The notes under the pieces were generated by a model, which worked only from the letters and a program-made list of their open reading frames with translations, did no database searches and was not told the DNA's origin. Of a stretch of 64,000 nucleotides of DNA, positions 1-7,821 are shown in pieces; the first letter of the stretch is position 1; every line of letters begins with the position of its first letter. Made by a program: the position numbers and the translations under genes. The DNA is from CAZBWP01 sp964630265. GTDB lineage: Bacteria; Pseudomonadota; Alphaproteobacteria; Rhodospirillales; Defluviicoccaceae. The DNA is taken from contig CAZVRW010000008.1 in assembly GCA_964630265.1 (NCBI GenBank), forward strand, positions 11,472 through 75,471, given 5' to 3'.

Positions 1-627
1 GATCACCGAATCGTAGTCACCGCACATGCCGACGTCGGTGATGTAGGCGGTGCCGCCGGGCAGGATGCGCGCGTCGGCCGTCGGCACGTGGGTGTGGGTG
101 CCGGCGACCAGCGAGACGCGGCCATCCAGGTGACACGCGAGCGCCTGTTTCTCGCTGGTCGCCTCGGCGTGAACGTCGACGATGACGCAGGCGACGGAAG
201 CGCCGAGACGGTGATTGAGCAGCGCCTTGTCGGCGGCCTGGAAGGGATCGTCGAGGGGATCCATGAACAGGCGGCCCATCACCTGCAACACCATCACCCG
301 CTGGCCGACGCCGTTGTTGTAGATGGCGGCGCCCCAGCCGGGCGTGCCGTCGGGGAAATTGAGCGGACGGAGCAGCCGAACATCGCGGCCGATGTAGTCG
401 ATGATCTCCCGCTGGTCCCAGACGTGGTTGCCGGTGGTGATGGCATCGACGCCGACCTGCAGGAACGCCTGACAGATCGCCTCGGTGATGCCGAAGCCGT
501 GGGCGGCGTTCTCGCCATTGACCAGGACGAAGTCGAGGTCGAGGCGGCGGCGGATGTCCGGGATCTGCGTGAGAATGGCCTGCCGGCCGCTCTTACCGAC
601 GACGTCGCCGCAATACAGCAGCCTCAT
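1..627 (-). CDS. ymdB: YmdB/TIGR00282-family metallophosphoesterase (3' end outside window)
   Basis: The 209 visible codons encode a calcineurin-like phosphoesterase of the YmdB type, a cytoplasmic family reported to hydrolyse 2',3'-cyclic nucleotides. The N-terminus MRLLYCGDVVGKSGR carries the metal-binding Asp. NGENAAHG, TGNHVWDQRE, DVHAEATSEK and GTHTHVPTAD follow in the family order. The family is about 265-280 residues long, so roughly a quarter is cut off by the window edge. Its ATG overlaps the stop codon of the upstream cyclo-ligase gene by 4 bp, so the two are probably co-translated. The family call is firm; the physiological substrate here is not known. Confidence 0.87.
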   Translation of the reverse strand, partial: MRLLYCGDVVGKSGRQAILTQIPDIRRRLDLDFVLVNGENAAHGFGITEAICQAFLQVGVDAITTGNHVWDQREIIDYIGRDVRLLRPLNFPDGTPGWGAAIYNNGVGQRVMVLQVMGRLFMDPLDDPFQAADKALLNHRLGASVACVIVDVHAEATSEKQALACHLDGRVSLVAGTHTHVPTADARILPGGTAYITDVGMCGDYDSVI

Positions 628-1232
628 CGCGTCGCCCGGGTGAGCCCGCGATCGGTCAGGATCCAGTCGAGTGGTGCGTCGTGTTCGTCGCGCGGCACCT
701 TCGCCACCGCCTGGATGAAAAAGCCCATGCCGACGGTGGTCAACGGCCCGGTACCGCGCAGCGCCGCGCAGGTCCGATCGTAGTAGCCGGCGCCGTAGCC
801 GAGCCGCCAGCCGGCGCCATCGACGGCAAGCAACGGCACCAGCAGCACGTCGGGCCGCACCTCCGGCGCCGCCGCCACCGGCTGGCGCGTCTCGAAAGGG
901 CCGTCCTCCAACGCGTCGACGGGACGCCAGCGGCGAAACACCAGCGGCGCGCCGGGCGCCACCACCACCGGCAGCGCACAGGCGATGCCGCGGTCGTCGA
1001 GGCGGCCGATGATCGGCCGCGGATCGATCTCGGTGGAGATCGGCCAATAGCCGCCAACGATGCTGTCGGCGCCGATGCCGAGTTCGTCCAGGCCGGCGAA
1101 GAAATGGCGCATCGCCGCCATCGCCGCGTCCGGTCCGTCTTTCTGGTCGACGACCAGCCGGAGCGAGCTCAGGCGCGCCCGCATCTGCTTTTTCTGCTCG
1201 GCAAGCAGCGATATGGGTTCGGTGGCGGTCAT
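624..1232 (-). CDS. ygfA: 5-formyltetrahydrofolate cyclo-ligase
   Basis: This 202-residue protein is the expected length for 5-FTHF cyclo-ligase (MTHFS), which converts 5-formyl-THF and ATP to 5,10-methenyl-THF in the cytosol. The signature GYGAGYYDR lies at residues 145-153, preceded by the conserved LLVPLLAVDG strand. The N-terminal AEQKKQMRARL helix matches the family. The gene lies directly downstream of a 6S RNA, the arrangement known from many proteobacteria (ssrS-ygfA), and it overlaps the following ymdB-like gene by 4 bp. It may therefore be transcribed together with the 6S RNA. Confidence 0.93.
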   Translation of the reverse strand: MTATEPISLLAEQKKQMRARLSSLRLVVDQKDGPDAAMAAMRHFFAGLDELGIGADSIVGGYWPISTEIDPRPIIGRLDDRGIACALPVVVAPGAPLVFRRWRPVDALEDGPFETRQPVAAAPEVRPDVLLVPLLAVDGAGWRLGYGAGYYDRTCAALRGTGPLTTVGMGFFIQAVAKVPRDEHDAPLDWILTDRGLTRATR

Positions 1233-1304
1233 GCGAGACGATCCTGGCGGTGCCGGCCATTCAGTCAGATGCTGCGCAGGGGGCGAGCGGACGGTGCGCA
1301 GATG

Positions 1305-1468
1305 GTGGGCGGCGCCGCCGAAGCCGCTGGTCCTTGTGATCCCTCGTGGCCTGCGTCACGCAGGTGGGCGCCATATTCCGGGCCCACGGGCCCGGAAGGG
1401 ACAGCTCCCTAGAGATCGGAGTTGGCCCCGGGGAACGACGACCCGACGCACTCGGCAGCACTCCGCCC
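1305..1468 (-). ncRNA. ssrS: 6S RNA
   Basis: The minus strand between zapA and the cyclo-ligase reads like alphaproteobacterial 6S RNA, which binds sigma70 RNA polymerase holoenzyme. Recognisable blocks in order are GGGAGCTGTCCCTTCCGGG, ATATGGCGCCCACCTG, the hairpin CCTGCGTGACGCAGG, GGGATCACAAGGACCAGCGG and a closing CGGCGG. The ends can pair: GGGCGG...TGCCGAG near 1468 with CTTCGGCG...CCGCCC near 1307. This gives the long imperfect hairpin with a central bulge typical of 6S. The ends are set from that stem and may be off by 5-15 bases. I identified it by recall of the family, not by a covariance model. Confidence 0.85.
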
Positions 1469-1477
1469 GCTCCTTAC

Positions 1478-1807
1478 TTACGTCGGCTCAAGGCGGGCCG
1501 CAATCTCTTCGATCCGATCCGCCAGGGCTTCCAGGTCGGCGACCAGCGCGGCGCCGCTGAGGCCCGCGGCGGCGGGAGCGTTGCGGCGCAGCGCCTCCAG
1601 TTCGCCGAGCGCGTCGTCCAGGCGATCGGCCAGCACCAGGCTCGCCATCAGCATCAGCCGGGTTTCGTCAACCGGGCCGCTGCGCGCCGCCAGCGCCCCC
1701 ACCTGGCGATCGACGGCGCGCGCGAGGGACATGAGCCGCTCCTCCTCGCCGTTCTCGCAGGCGAGATCGTAGTCACGGCCGTTGACGGTGATGGTGAGCT
1801 GACCCAT
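1478..1807 (-). CDS. zapA: Cell division protein ZapA
   Basis: This 109-residue protein opens with GQLTITVNGRDYDLACENGEEERL, shortened here to its key residues: the beta strand, the NGRDY turn and the EEERL helix start of ZapA. A long Ala/Leu/Glu-rich helix follows, with the family pattern of an LARAVD segment and then TRLMLMASLVLADRL. ZapA binds FtsZ and bundles protofilaments at the Z-ring. The gene sits 9 bp upstream of the 6S RNA region and 4 bp downstream of a small coiled-coil gene, the usual alphaproteobacterial neighbourhood. Confidence 0.9.
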   Translation of the reverse strand: MGQLTITVNGRDYDLACENGEEERLMSLARAVDRQVGALAARSGPVDETRLMLMASLVLADRLDDALGELEALRRNAPAAAGLSGAALVADLEALADRIEEIAARLEPT

Positions 1808-1811
1808 GGCG

Positions 1812-2036
1812 TTACTCGTCCAGAATGGCCTTGAGCCGGGCGACCGCCGCGTCCAGCCGACGGGCCAACTCCTCGCGGCTGACCGGGTCCGGTGCGCCGG
1901 TGCCGACGATCGGCGACGGCGGATGGCCGGGCTCGCGGGTCGCCGCGTCCAGACGCATCACCGCCGCGGCGAGGCGATTGATCGCGTCGTCGAGCGTCGT
2001 GTCGGCGGCGGCGGGCCCTGCGTCCGAGTGGCTCAT
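1812..2036 (-). CDS. Small coiled-coil protein upstream of zapA (DUF4164-like)
   Basis: This encodes a 74-residue protein made of two Ala/Leu/Arg-rich helices (LDDAINRLAAAVMRLDAA and REELARRLDAAVARLKAIL) joined by a Pro-rich linker. I chose the ATG at 2036 because the sequence upstream in this frame has no helical or conserved character. Small proteins of this size and composition commonly precede zapA in alphaproteobacteria and are grouped as DUF4164; I assign it by position and composition. It is 4 bp from zapA, so the two are probably translated from one transcript. No function is known. Confidence 0.7.
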   Translation of the reverse strand: MSHSDAGPAAADTTLDDAINRLAAAVMRLDAATREPGHPPSPIVGTGAPDPVSREELARRLDAAVARLKAILDE

Positions 2037-2319
2037 CGTCCGGCGAAGATAGGACCGCGCCCGCAAAGGCGTCAATCGTCCCGACCCGGTCGTGCCGAGC
2101 GAGCGTCCCAACCCGGCCGAGCGCCGCGGGCCCGACGCCGCGATGCGCCCGCCGCGGCCAAAAACCCGTTGACGATCAGGGCCGATCGGACAATTGTGCG
2201 CGCGTTTGCATCGAAGCGTCTCGAGTCGACCGTCATCCGGCGTGTTGGCGACCGGGTGGTGCGCCCACCCGCGGGGGATCTCGAGGGCTCTTACATCCAG
2301 CAATTTACAGGAGGAACGC

Positions 2320-3324
2320 ATGGCGGTTCGGGTTGGCATCAATGGGTTCGGCCGTATCGGTCGACTGGCCCTGCGCGCGGCCATGGAAGCGCGCCGCAAT
2401 GACATCGAGTTCGTCGCCGTCAACGACCTCGGCCCGGTCAAGACCAACGCTCATCTGCTCAAGTACGACTCGGTGCACGGCACCTACCCCGGCAGCATCC
2501 AGGCCGGCGACGGCAGCATGACCATCGACGGCAAGACGGTCAAAGTGCTGAGCGAGCGCGACCCGAAGAAGCTGCCCTGGGGCGATCTCGGCGTCGACAT
2601 CGTCTGGGAGTGCACGGGCATCTTCAGCGACCGCGACAAGGCGGCGGTGCACCTGGAGACCGGCGCGCCGAAGGTGCTGGTCTCGGCGCCGTCCAAGGGC
2701 GCGGACGCGACGGTCGTTTACGGCGTCAACCATGACGTGCTCAACGCCGATCACAAGGTCGTCTCCAACGCGTCGTGCACCACCAACTGCCTGGCACCGC
2801 CGGTGTTCGTGCTCAACAAGCTGATCGGCCTGAAAAAGGGCTACATGACGACGATCCACGCCTACACCGGCGACCAACGCATCGTCGACACCCTGCACAG
2901 CGATATGCGCCGGGCACGTGCCGCCGCCCTGTCGATGATCCCGACGACCACCGGCGCCGCCCGCGCCGTCGGACTGGTGCTGCCGGAACTCGCCGGCAAG
3001 CTCGACGGTTCGGCGATCCGCGTGCCGACGCCGAACGTCTCCATGGTCGATCTGGTGTTCGAGGCGAACAAGGCGACCACGGTCGATGAGGTCAACAACG
3101 CCATCCGCGAGGCGGCCGAGGGCCCCCTCAAGGGCGTGATGGCTTACAACACCGAGCCTTTGGTCTCCATCGACTTCAATCACGAGTCCAACAGCTCGGT
3201 GTTCGACGGCACCCAGACCCAGGTCATCGACGGCACCATGGTGCGCATCGTCGCCTGGTACGACAACGAGTGGGGCTTCTCCAATCGCATGTCCGACACC
3301 AGCCAGGTGTGGGTTAACGGCTGA
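2320..3324 (+). CDS. gap: Glyceraldehyde-3-phosphate dehydrogenase, type I
   Basis: The protein is 334 residues, the normal GAPDH length. It has the NAD-binding GINGFGRIGR at residues 6-15 and the catalytic ASCTTNCLAP with Cys153. The C-terminal WYDNEWGFSNR motif is present. It interconverts glyceraldehyde-3-P and 1,3-bisphosphoglycerate in glycolysis and the Calvin cycle. The start is set at 2320 by the Shine-Dalgarno sequence CAGGAGGA 5 bp upstream; the frame is open further upstream, but that part does not resemble GAPDH. A strong hairpin follows the stop. The usual downstream pgk gene is missing here. Confidence 0.97.
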   Translation: MAVRVGINGFGRIGRLALRAAMEARRNDIEFVAVNDLGPVKTNAHLLKYDSVHGTYPGSIQAGDGSMTIDGKTVKVLSERDPKKLPWGDLGVDIVWECTGIFSDRDKAAVHLETGAPKVLVSAPSKGADATVVYGVNHDVLNADHKVVSNASCTTNCLAPPVFVLNKLIGLKKGYMTTIHAYTGDQRIVDTLHSDMRRARAAALSMIPTTTGAARAVGLVLPELAGKLDGSAIRVPTPNVSMVDLVFEANKATTVDEVNNAIREAAEGPLKGVMAYNTEPLVSIDFNHESNSSVFDGTQTQVIDGTMVRIVAWYDNEWGFSNRMSDTSQVWVNG

Positions 3325-3348
3325 CCGCTTCGGTCACGATCACGCGCG

Positions 3349-3380
3349 GAAGGCGGGACCCCGGGTCCCGCCTTTCCTGT
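3349..3380 (+). terminator. Hairpin terminator after gap
   Basis: The arms AAGGCGGGACCC (3350-3361) and GGGTCCCGCCTT (3363-3374) are perfectly complementary, and the second runs into the pyrimidine-rich TTTCCTGTCT. The position 25 bp after the gap stop fits a Rho-independent terminator, although the U tract is short. It implies that the aldolase downstream needs its own promoter or relies on read-through. Confidence 0.65.
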
Positions 3381-3409
3381 CTCTGCCGCCGGGCGATGGC
3401 TGGCCGCTG

Positions 3410-3946
3410 ATGGCAGATCGGCCCGGCGTCCCGCCGCCGGCGATCATCGTTCACGATCTCGCCGGGGCGACGGCGGCACTGACCGCGGCGGCCGCTCTCG
3501 GCGTGGCGGTGGCCGTGCGCAGCGCGCCGGGCGCCGTCCGCTATCTCGGCGCCCGCCTGTTCCTCGACATCGTCGCCGAGGCCCTGATCGCCGTGCCCGA
3601 CGCGGCGGCCGTGGCGGTGGTCGACTGCGGCGCCGACGCCGGCCACGCCCTGTCCGCGCTGCGCTCTGGTGCCACCCGGATCCGCGTCGATCTGCCGGCT
3701 GCGGCGCGCGGCCGCCTCGCCGCGATCGCCGCCGCCCGCGGCGCCGTGATCGACGACGATCCCGCGCCGGCGCTGGACCTGCTCCCCCTTGCTCATCCCG
3801 AGGATTCCTGCCGGCGTTGGCTGACGGCGGCGCGGGCGCACGGCGGCGACGGGATGGCGTCGGTTGCCTCGAACCGGGCCGGCGTGTACACAATGGCGCG
3901 GGAACGAACCGTCCGCGGCCTCCGCCGCCCGAGAGGAGAAACCGCC
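3410..3946 (+). CDS. Unrecognised leader ORF, in frame and open into the aldolase gene
   Basis: An ATG at 3410 opens a frame that runs with no stop into the aldolase start at 3947, adding 179 residues. I do not recognise this segment. About the first 125 residues look like an alternating beta/alpha fold: AIIVHDLAGATAALTAA, then VAVVDCGADAGHALSALRSG, then IDDDPAPALDLLPL. The last 40 residues are Arg-rich and coincide with a candidate promoter and the aldolase Shine-Dalgarno, so they look non-coding. There is no clear ribosome site at 3410. It could be a real small protein whose stop was lost, a true N-terminal fusion, or a chance GC-rich frame. I favour a degraded or fused small gene. Confidence 0.4.
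3864..3892 (+). promoter_or_regulatory. Candidate sigma70 promoter for the aldolase gene
   Basis: TTGCCT (3864-3869) and TACACA (3887-3892) are separated by exactly 17 bp, and the -10 is followed by an AT step in an otherwise very GC-rich stretch. The site lies 55 bp upstream of the aldolase ATG, inside the in-frame leader. Each hexamer matches the consensus at only four positions, so this is suggestive only. Confidence 0.4.
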
Positions 3947-4876
3947 ATGAGAGTAACCCGCCAAGTCAAGTCGATCCTCGCCAACTACGAGAGCGACAAT
4001 CCGGCGACGAAAGCCAACATCGCCCGCATCCTCTGCACCGGCAAGCTGGCGGGCACCGGCAAGGTGGTGATCCTGCCGGTGGACCAAGGCTTCGAACATG
4101 GCCCGCACCGCAGTTTCGCGCCGAACCCGCCGGCCTATGACCCCGAGTACCATTGCTCGCTCGCCGTCGCCGCCGGCCTCAACGCCTACGCCGCACCGCT
4201 CGGCATGATCGAGCAGGTCGCCGACAGCTACTGCGGCCAGATCCCGTTCATCCTCAAGGTCAACAGCTCGAACACCCTCTACCGCGCCAAGGAGGCGCCG
4301 AGCCAGGCGCTCACCGCCTCGGTGGACGATGCCGTCCGCCTCGGCGCCGCCGCCATCGGCTTCACCATCTATCCGGGCTCCGACGAAGCCTTCACCATGA
4401 TGGGCACCATCAAGGAGATGCGCCGGGAGGCTGCGGCCAAGGGCATCGCCACCGTGATCTGGTCCTATCCGCGCGGCGGCGACCTGTCGAAGACCGGCGA
4501 ACTCGCCATCGACATTGGCGTCTATGCCTGCCACATGGCGGCGCTGCTCGGCGCCCACATCATCAAGATCAAGCTGCCCACCGCCGACATCGAGCAGGAC
4601 GAGTGCCGCAAGGTCTACGAGGCCGAGGGCATCGATGTCTCCACACAGGCGGCGCGGGTCGCCCACTGCATGGACGCGGCGTTCAAGGGCCGGCGCATCG
4701 TCGTCTTCTCCGGCGGCGCCAAGAAGGGCGCGGACCAGGTCTTCCAGGACGCCCGCGACATCCGCGACGGCGGCGGCAACGGCTCGATCATCGGCCGCAA
4801 CACCTTCCAGCGGCCGCGCGACGAGGCCATCGACATGCTGACCAAGATCATCAACATCTACCTGGGCAAGGAGTAG
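3947..4876 (+). CDS. fbaB: Class I fructose-bisphosphate aldolase (DhnA/FbaB family)
   Basis: The 309-residue protein starts MRVTRQVKSILANYES and contains VVILPVDQGFEHGP, typical of archaeal/bacterial class I aldolases. ILKVNSSN, VIWSYPRGG and IIKIKLPTADIEQDE follow; the lysine of the IKIK segment is the likely Schiff-base residue. It cleaves fructose-1,6-bisphosphate to triose phosphates without a metal. The start is fixed by the Shine-Dalgarno GAGAGGAGAAA 6 bp before the ATG and by the family's length. Upstream, the same frame continues into an unrelated leader. thiE follows after 93 bp on the same strand. Confidence 0.9.
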   Translation: MRVTRQVKSILANYESDNPATKANIARILCTGKLAGTGKVVILPVDQGFEHGPHRSFAPNPPAYDPEYHCSLAVAAGLNAYAAPLGMIEQVADSYCGQIPFILKVNSSNTLYRAKEAPSQALTASVDDAVRLGAAAIGFTIYPGSDEAFTMMGTIKEMRREAAAKGIATVIWSYPRGGDLSKTGELAIDIGVYACHMAALLGAHIIKIKLPTADIEQDECRKVYEAEGIDVSTQAARVAHCMDAAFKGRRIVVFSGGAKKGADQVFQDARDIRDGGGNGSIIGRNTFQRPRDEAIDMLTKIINIYLGKE

Positions 4877-4969
4877 GCTCTCGTTGTCGCTGCGCGGCGC
4901 TCCGGCCACGAACCACGGCGTGTCCGACGGAACCCCGCCCGGCCTCGGCATGAGCGATGGCGACGCACC

Positions 4970-5620
4970 ATGGTGAACGATGACGAGGCGCGGGCGCAGC
5001 TCTACCTGATCACGCCGCCACGCCTGGATGCGGCGGCGTTCGCCAAGGACTTGGCGAGCGCGCTGGATGCCGGGCCGGTGGCCTGCGTCCAGCTTCGCCT
5101 GAAGGACGCGGACGACGATACGGTCCGCCGCGCCGCCGATCTGCTCGGCCCGGTGGCGCGCGAGCGCGATGTCGCCTTCCTGCTCAACGACCGCCCCGAT
5201 CTCGCTGCGGCCACCGGCTGCGACGGCGTGCACATCGGCCAGGGCGACGCGCCCTATGCCGAGGCCCGACGCCTCCTCGGCGAGGACCGGATCGTCGGCG
5301 TCACCTGCCACGCCAGCCGCCACCTGGCCATCACCGCCGCCGAAGCCGGCGCCGACTACGTGGCCTTCGGCGCCTTCCATGCCAGCGACACCAAGGAGCC
5401 GCCGGCCATCGCCGACCCGGAGATCCTCACCTGGTGGTCGGAGTTGATGGTCGTCCCGTGCGTCGCCATCGGCGGCATCACGCCGGCGAACGCGGGCCCG
5501 CTGGTCGCCGCCGGCGCCGATTTCATCGCCGTCAGCGCCGCCGTCTGGCGCCACCCGGATGGCCCCGCCGCCGCCGTCCGCGCCTTTCACGACGTGTTGC
5601 AGCAAACGGGGGCTGGATGA
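4970..5620 (+). CDS. thiE: Thiamine phosphate synthase
   Basis: This 216-residue TIM-barrel protein matches ThiE, which joins the pyrimidine (HMP-PP) and thiazole (THZ-P) moieties of thiamine. Recognisable elements are YLITPP, VQLRLKDAD, FLLNDRPDLA, DGVHIGQGD, GVTCHAS, DYVAFGAFH and VAIGGITPAN. The usual HxGQxD and phosphate-loop GGI motifs are intact. The canonical GASTxNS-like segment is shortened to GVTCHAS, as in alphaproteobacterial paralogues. thiE following an aldolase gene is common in Rhodospirillales. No THI riboswitch is apparent upstream. Confidence 0.88.
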   Translation: MVNDDEARAQLYLITPPRLDAAAFAKDLASALDAGPVACVQLRLKDADDDTVRRAADLLGPVARERDVAFLLNDRPDLAAATGCDGVHIGQGDAPYAEARRLLGEDRIVGVTCHASRHLAITAAEAGADYVAFGAFHASDTKEPPAIADPEILTWWSELMVVPCVAIGGITPANAGPLVAAGADFIAVSAAVWRHPDGPAAAVRAFHDVLQQTGAG

Positions 5621-6025
5621 CAGATGTAGGGTGGAAATCGGCGCCTGAAAACGCGCTAAGCCCTTGATATATTCTGTAACCTATTGAAAATACTGAGGGT
5701 CACTGCGGCCGCGCGTGCGGAATGTAGGGTTTTGTCGGAAAAAGTAGGATTTTGTAGGACGTACGGGGATGTCCGGGCCCGCCGCCGGGTGGCTTCGGTA
5801 AGCGGTTTCATTCCGGCCAGATAACCCGACCGGAGGCGCCGGCAAGGCCAAGCCGCTCCCCGGCCGCCATGAACCATGGATCACCGGCAAAGCACCGGTT
5901 CTCCACTTGCATTCCGGAGAACCGTGACAATATCCGCGGAATCCTTGGAATACACGGGGGATCGCCCGGTCCCTTTCGCTCGCGCGTCGACCAAGCGTTC
6001 AACAAACTTGGAAAGGATCTGTCCT
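5621..6025 (+). promoter_or_regulatory. Intergenic region thiE-peroxiredoxin with direct and inverted repeats
   Basis: I see no gene in these 405 bp. There are two copies of GTAGGRTTTTGT at 5724-5735 and 5743-5754, 19 bp apart, with a third GTAGG at 5754. Further on, CGGTTCTCC (5896-5904) and GGAGAACCG (5916-5924) form a perfect 9-bp inverted repeat with an 11-nt spacer, about 100 bp before the peroxiredoxin start. Either could be an operator for oxidative-stress control, but I cannot match them to a named regulator. A Shine-Dalgarno-like GAAAGGA lies at 6011. Confidence 0.4.
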
Positions 6026-6688
6026 ATGTCACTGCGAATAAATGATGTTGCGCCTAATTTCACCGCCGAGACCACGGAGGGGACGATCACCTTCCACGAT
6101 TGGATCGGCGACGGTTGGGCGCTCCTGTTCTCGCACCCGAAGGACTTCACGCCGGTCTGCACCACCGAGCTCGGCTATCTCGCCGGCCTGAAGGGCGAGT
6201 TCGACAAGCGCCATTGCAAAATCATCGGGCTCAGCGTCGATCCCGTCGGCAACCATGCCGCCTGGGCCAAGGACATTGAGGAAACCCAGGGGCACACGCT
6301 CAACTATCCGCTGATCGGCGACCCAGAGCTGAAGGTGGCGAAGCTCTACGACATGCTGCCGGCCGAGGCGGGCGACACGTCGGAAGGCCGGACGCCGGCC
6401 GACAACGCCACGGTGCGCACCGTCTTCCTCGTCGGACCCGACAAGAAGATCAAGCTGTCGCTGACCTATCCCATGTCGACGGGGCGCAACTTCGACGAGG
6501 TGCTGCGGGCGCTGGACTCCTGCCAACTCACCGCCAAGCACCAGGTGGCGACACCGGTCAACTGGCACCGCGGCGAGGACGTGATCATCGTCCCCTCGGT
6601 CTCCGACGACGCCGCCCGCGAGAAGTTCCCTGGCGGCTGGAAGGCACCGAAGCCCTACTTGCGCATCGTGCCGCAACCGCAGGACTGA
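6026..6688 (+). CDS. 1-Cys peroxiredoxin (Prx6 type)
   Basis: The 220-residue protein has the Prx6 catalytic motif FTPVCTTELG with peroxidatic Cys45. It also has the long C-terminal domain of the 1-Cys class, including DEVLRALDSCQLTAKH and TPVNWHRGEDVIIVPSVSD. It reduces hydrogen peroxide and organic peroxides in the cytosol. I moved the start to the ATG at 6026, which has GAAAGGATCT upstream and gives the normal MSLRINDVAPNF N-terminus. The frame is open for another 50 codons, but that stretch is non-conserved and contains the inverted repeat. It converges on the MDR gene. Confidence 0.93.
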   Translation: MSLRINDVAPNFTAETTEGTITFHDWIGDGWALLFSHPKDFTPVCTTELGYLAGLKGEFDKRHCKIIGLSVDPVGNHAAWAKDIEETQGHTLNYPLIGDPELKVAKLYDMLPAEAGDTSEGRTPADNATVRTVFLVGPDKKIKLSLTYPMSTGRNFDEVLRALDSCQLTAKHQVATPVNWHRGEDVIIVPSVSDDAAREKFPGGWKAPKPYLRIVPQPQD

Positions 6689-6739
6689 GCGGCCGGCTGC
6701 GGCTCGGGCGCTCGCCCCGCCGCGGCGGCCGCGATCGCC

Positions 6740-7750
6740 TCAGATGGCGATGCAGACCTTGCCGAAGTGGGTGCCGCTCTTCAGGTGACGGAAGGCGTCC
6801 GGGGCTTCGACGAAGGGGAACACCTTGTCGATCACCGGACGCAGGCCGGCCTGGGCGATGGCGCGGACCATCGCCTCGAAGCCGTCGCGCGAGCCGACGG
6901 TGACGCCTTGCAGGGCGAGGTTGCGCATCACCACCAGCGGCAGGGTGACGGCGGCGGTGGCGCCGGAGAGGACGCCGATGACACTGATGCGGCCGCCGGT
7001 GCGGGCGGTGCGGATCGACTTACCGAGGGTGTCGGCGCCGCCGAGTTCGATGATGTGGTCGCAGCCGGCGCCGCCGGTCAGTTCCTTCACCGGATAATCC
7101 CAGTGCGGCGTGGTGGTGTAGTTGATGGTGTGGTCGGCGCCGAGCGCCCGCGCCCGCTCCAGCTTGGCGTCGCTGGATGAGGTGACGATCACTCGCGCGC
7201 CCATCAGCTTGCCGAACTGCAGGGCGAACAGGGCGACGCCGCCGGTGCCCTGCACCAGCAGCGTGTCGCCGGCCCGCAGCGGGACGTCGCCGGTGAGCGC
7301 ACTCCAGGCGGTCAGCGCCGCGCACGGCAGGCATGCCGCCTCGACGTCGCTCAAATGCGCCGGCACGGGCGCGACGCCATCCTCCGGAAACACGCGGAAT
7401 TCGGCCAAGACGCCGTCCACCGGGCCGCCCAGGCTCTCGTGCATTTTCGCCTGGCGCGCCTCGCCGCCCTGCCAGCGCTGGAAGAACAGCGGACAAACTC
7501 GGTCACCGACGCCGACGCGGCTGACCCCGTCCCCCACCGCGATCACCTCGCCGACACCATCGGAGACGGGGATCAGCGGCGTCGCCACGCGCGGTCCGTA
7601 GCCCCCCTCGACCACCAGGGTGTCGCGGAAGTTGAGCGATGCGGCCTGCATCCGCAGCAGCACCTCGCCCGGGCCGGGCCGCGGGTCCGGACGTTCGCCG
7701 AGCGCCAGCTTGTCGAGACCGAACGAGTCCGTCAGTTCCCACACCCGCAT
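6740..7750 (-). CDS. MDR-family NAD(P)-dependent oxidoreductase (quinone oxidoreductase-like)
   Basis: This 336-residue protein is a medium-chain dehydrogenase/reductase. It has an N-terminal GroES-like domain (SLNFRDTLVVEGGYG, then PVSDGVGEVIAVGDGV). A Rossmann domain follows with QGTGGVALFALQFGK and DHIIELGGADTLGKS. The GHE zinc-ligand motif of zinc alcohol dehydrogenases is absent, so it is probably a zinc-independent quinone or enoyl reductase type. The start has GGGGAGGATCG upstream. The next gene on the strand, a PfkB kinase, is 71 bp upstream. The substrate cannot be told from sequence. Confidence 0.85.
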   Translation of the reverse strand: MRVWELTDSFGLDKLALGERPDPRPGPGEVLLRMQAASLNFRDTLVVEGGYGPRVATPLIPVSDGVGEVIAVGDGVSRVGVGDRVCPLFFQRWQGGEARQAKMHESLGGPVDGVLAEFRVFPEDGVAPVPAHLSDVEAACLPCAALTAWSALTGDVPLRAGDTLLVQGTGGVALFALQFGKLMGARVIVTSSSDAKLERARALGADHTINYTTTPHWDYPVKELTGGAGCDHIIELGGADTLGKSIRTARTGGRISVIGVLSGATAAVTLPLVVMRNLALQGVTVGSRDGFEAMVRAIAQAGLRPVIDKVFPFVEAPDAFRHLKSGTHFGKVCIAI

Positions 7751-7821
7751 GACGATCCTCCCCTCCTCGTGACCACATCGCCGAGCATAGGCCGGCCGGC
7801 GGCGGCCGCACCAACCGCAGA

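Noticed and set aside
2194..2319. N-terminal extension of GAPDH from an upstream start
   Set aside because: The extension is not conserved, and a strong Shine-Dalgarno precedes the ATG at 2320, which gives the standard N-terminus.
3314..5605. Minus-strand open frame of 763 codons antisense to the aldolase and thiE
   Set aside because: It is a GC-rich shadow frame. The plus strand carries clear aldolase and ThiE motifs, and the antisense translation is Arg/Gly/Ala/Asp-rich without any domain.
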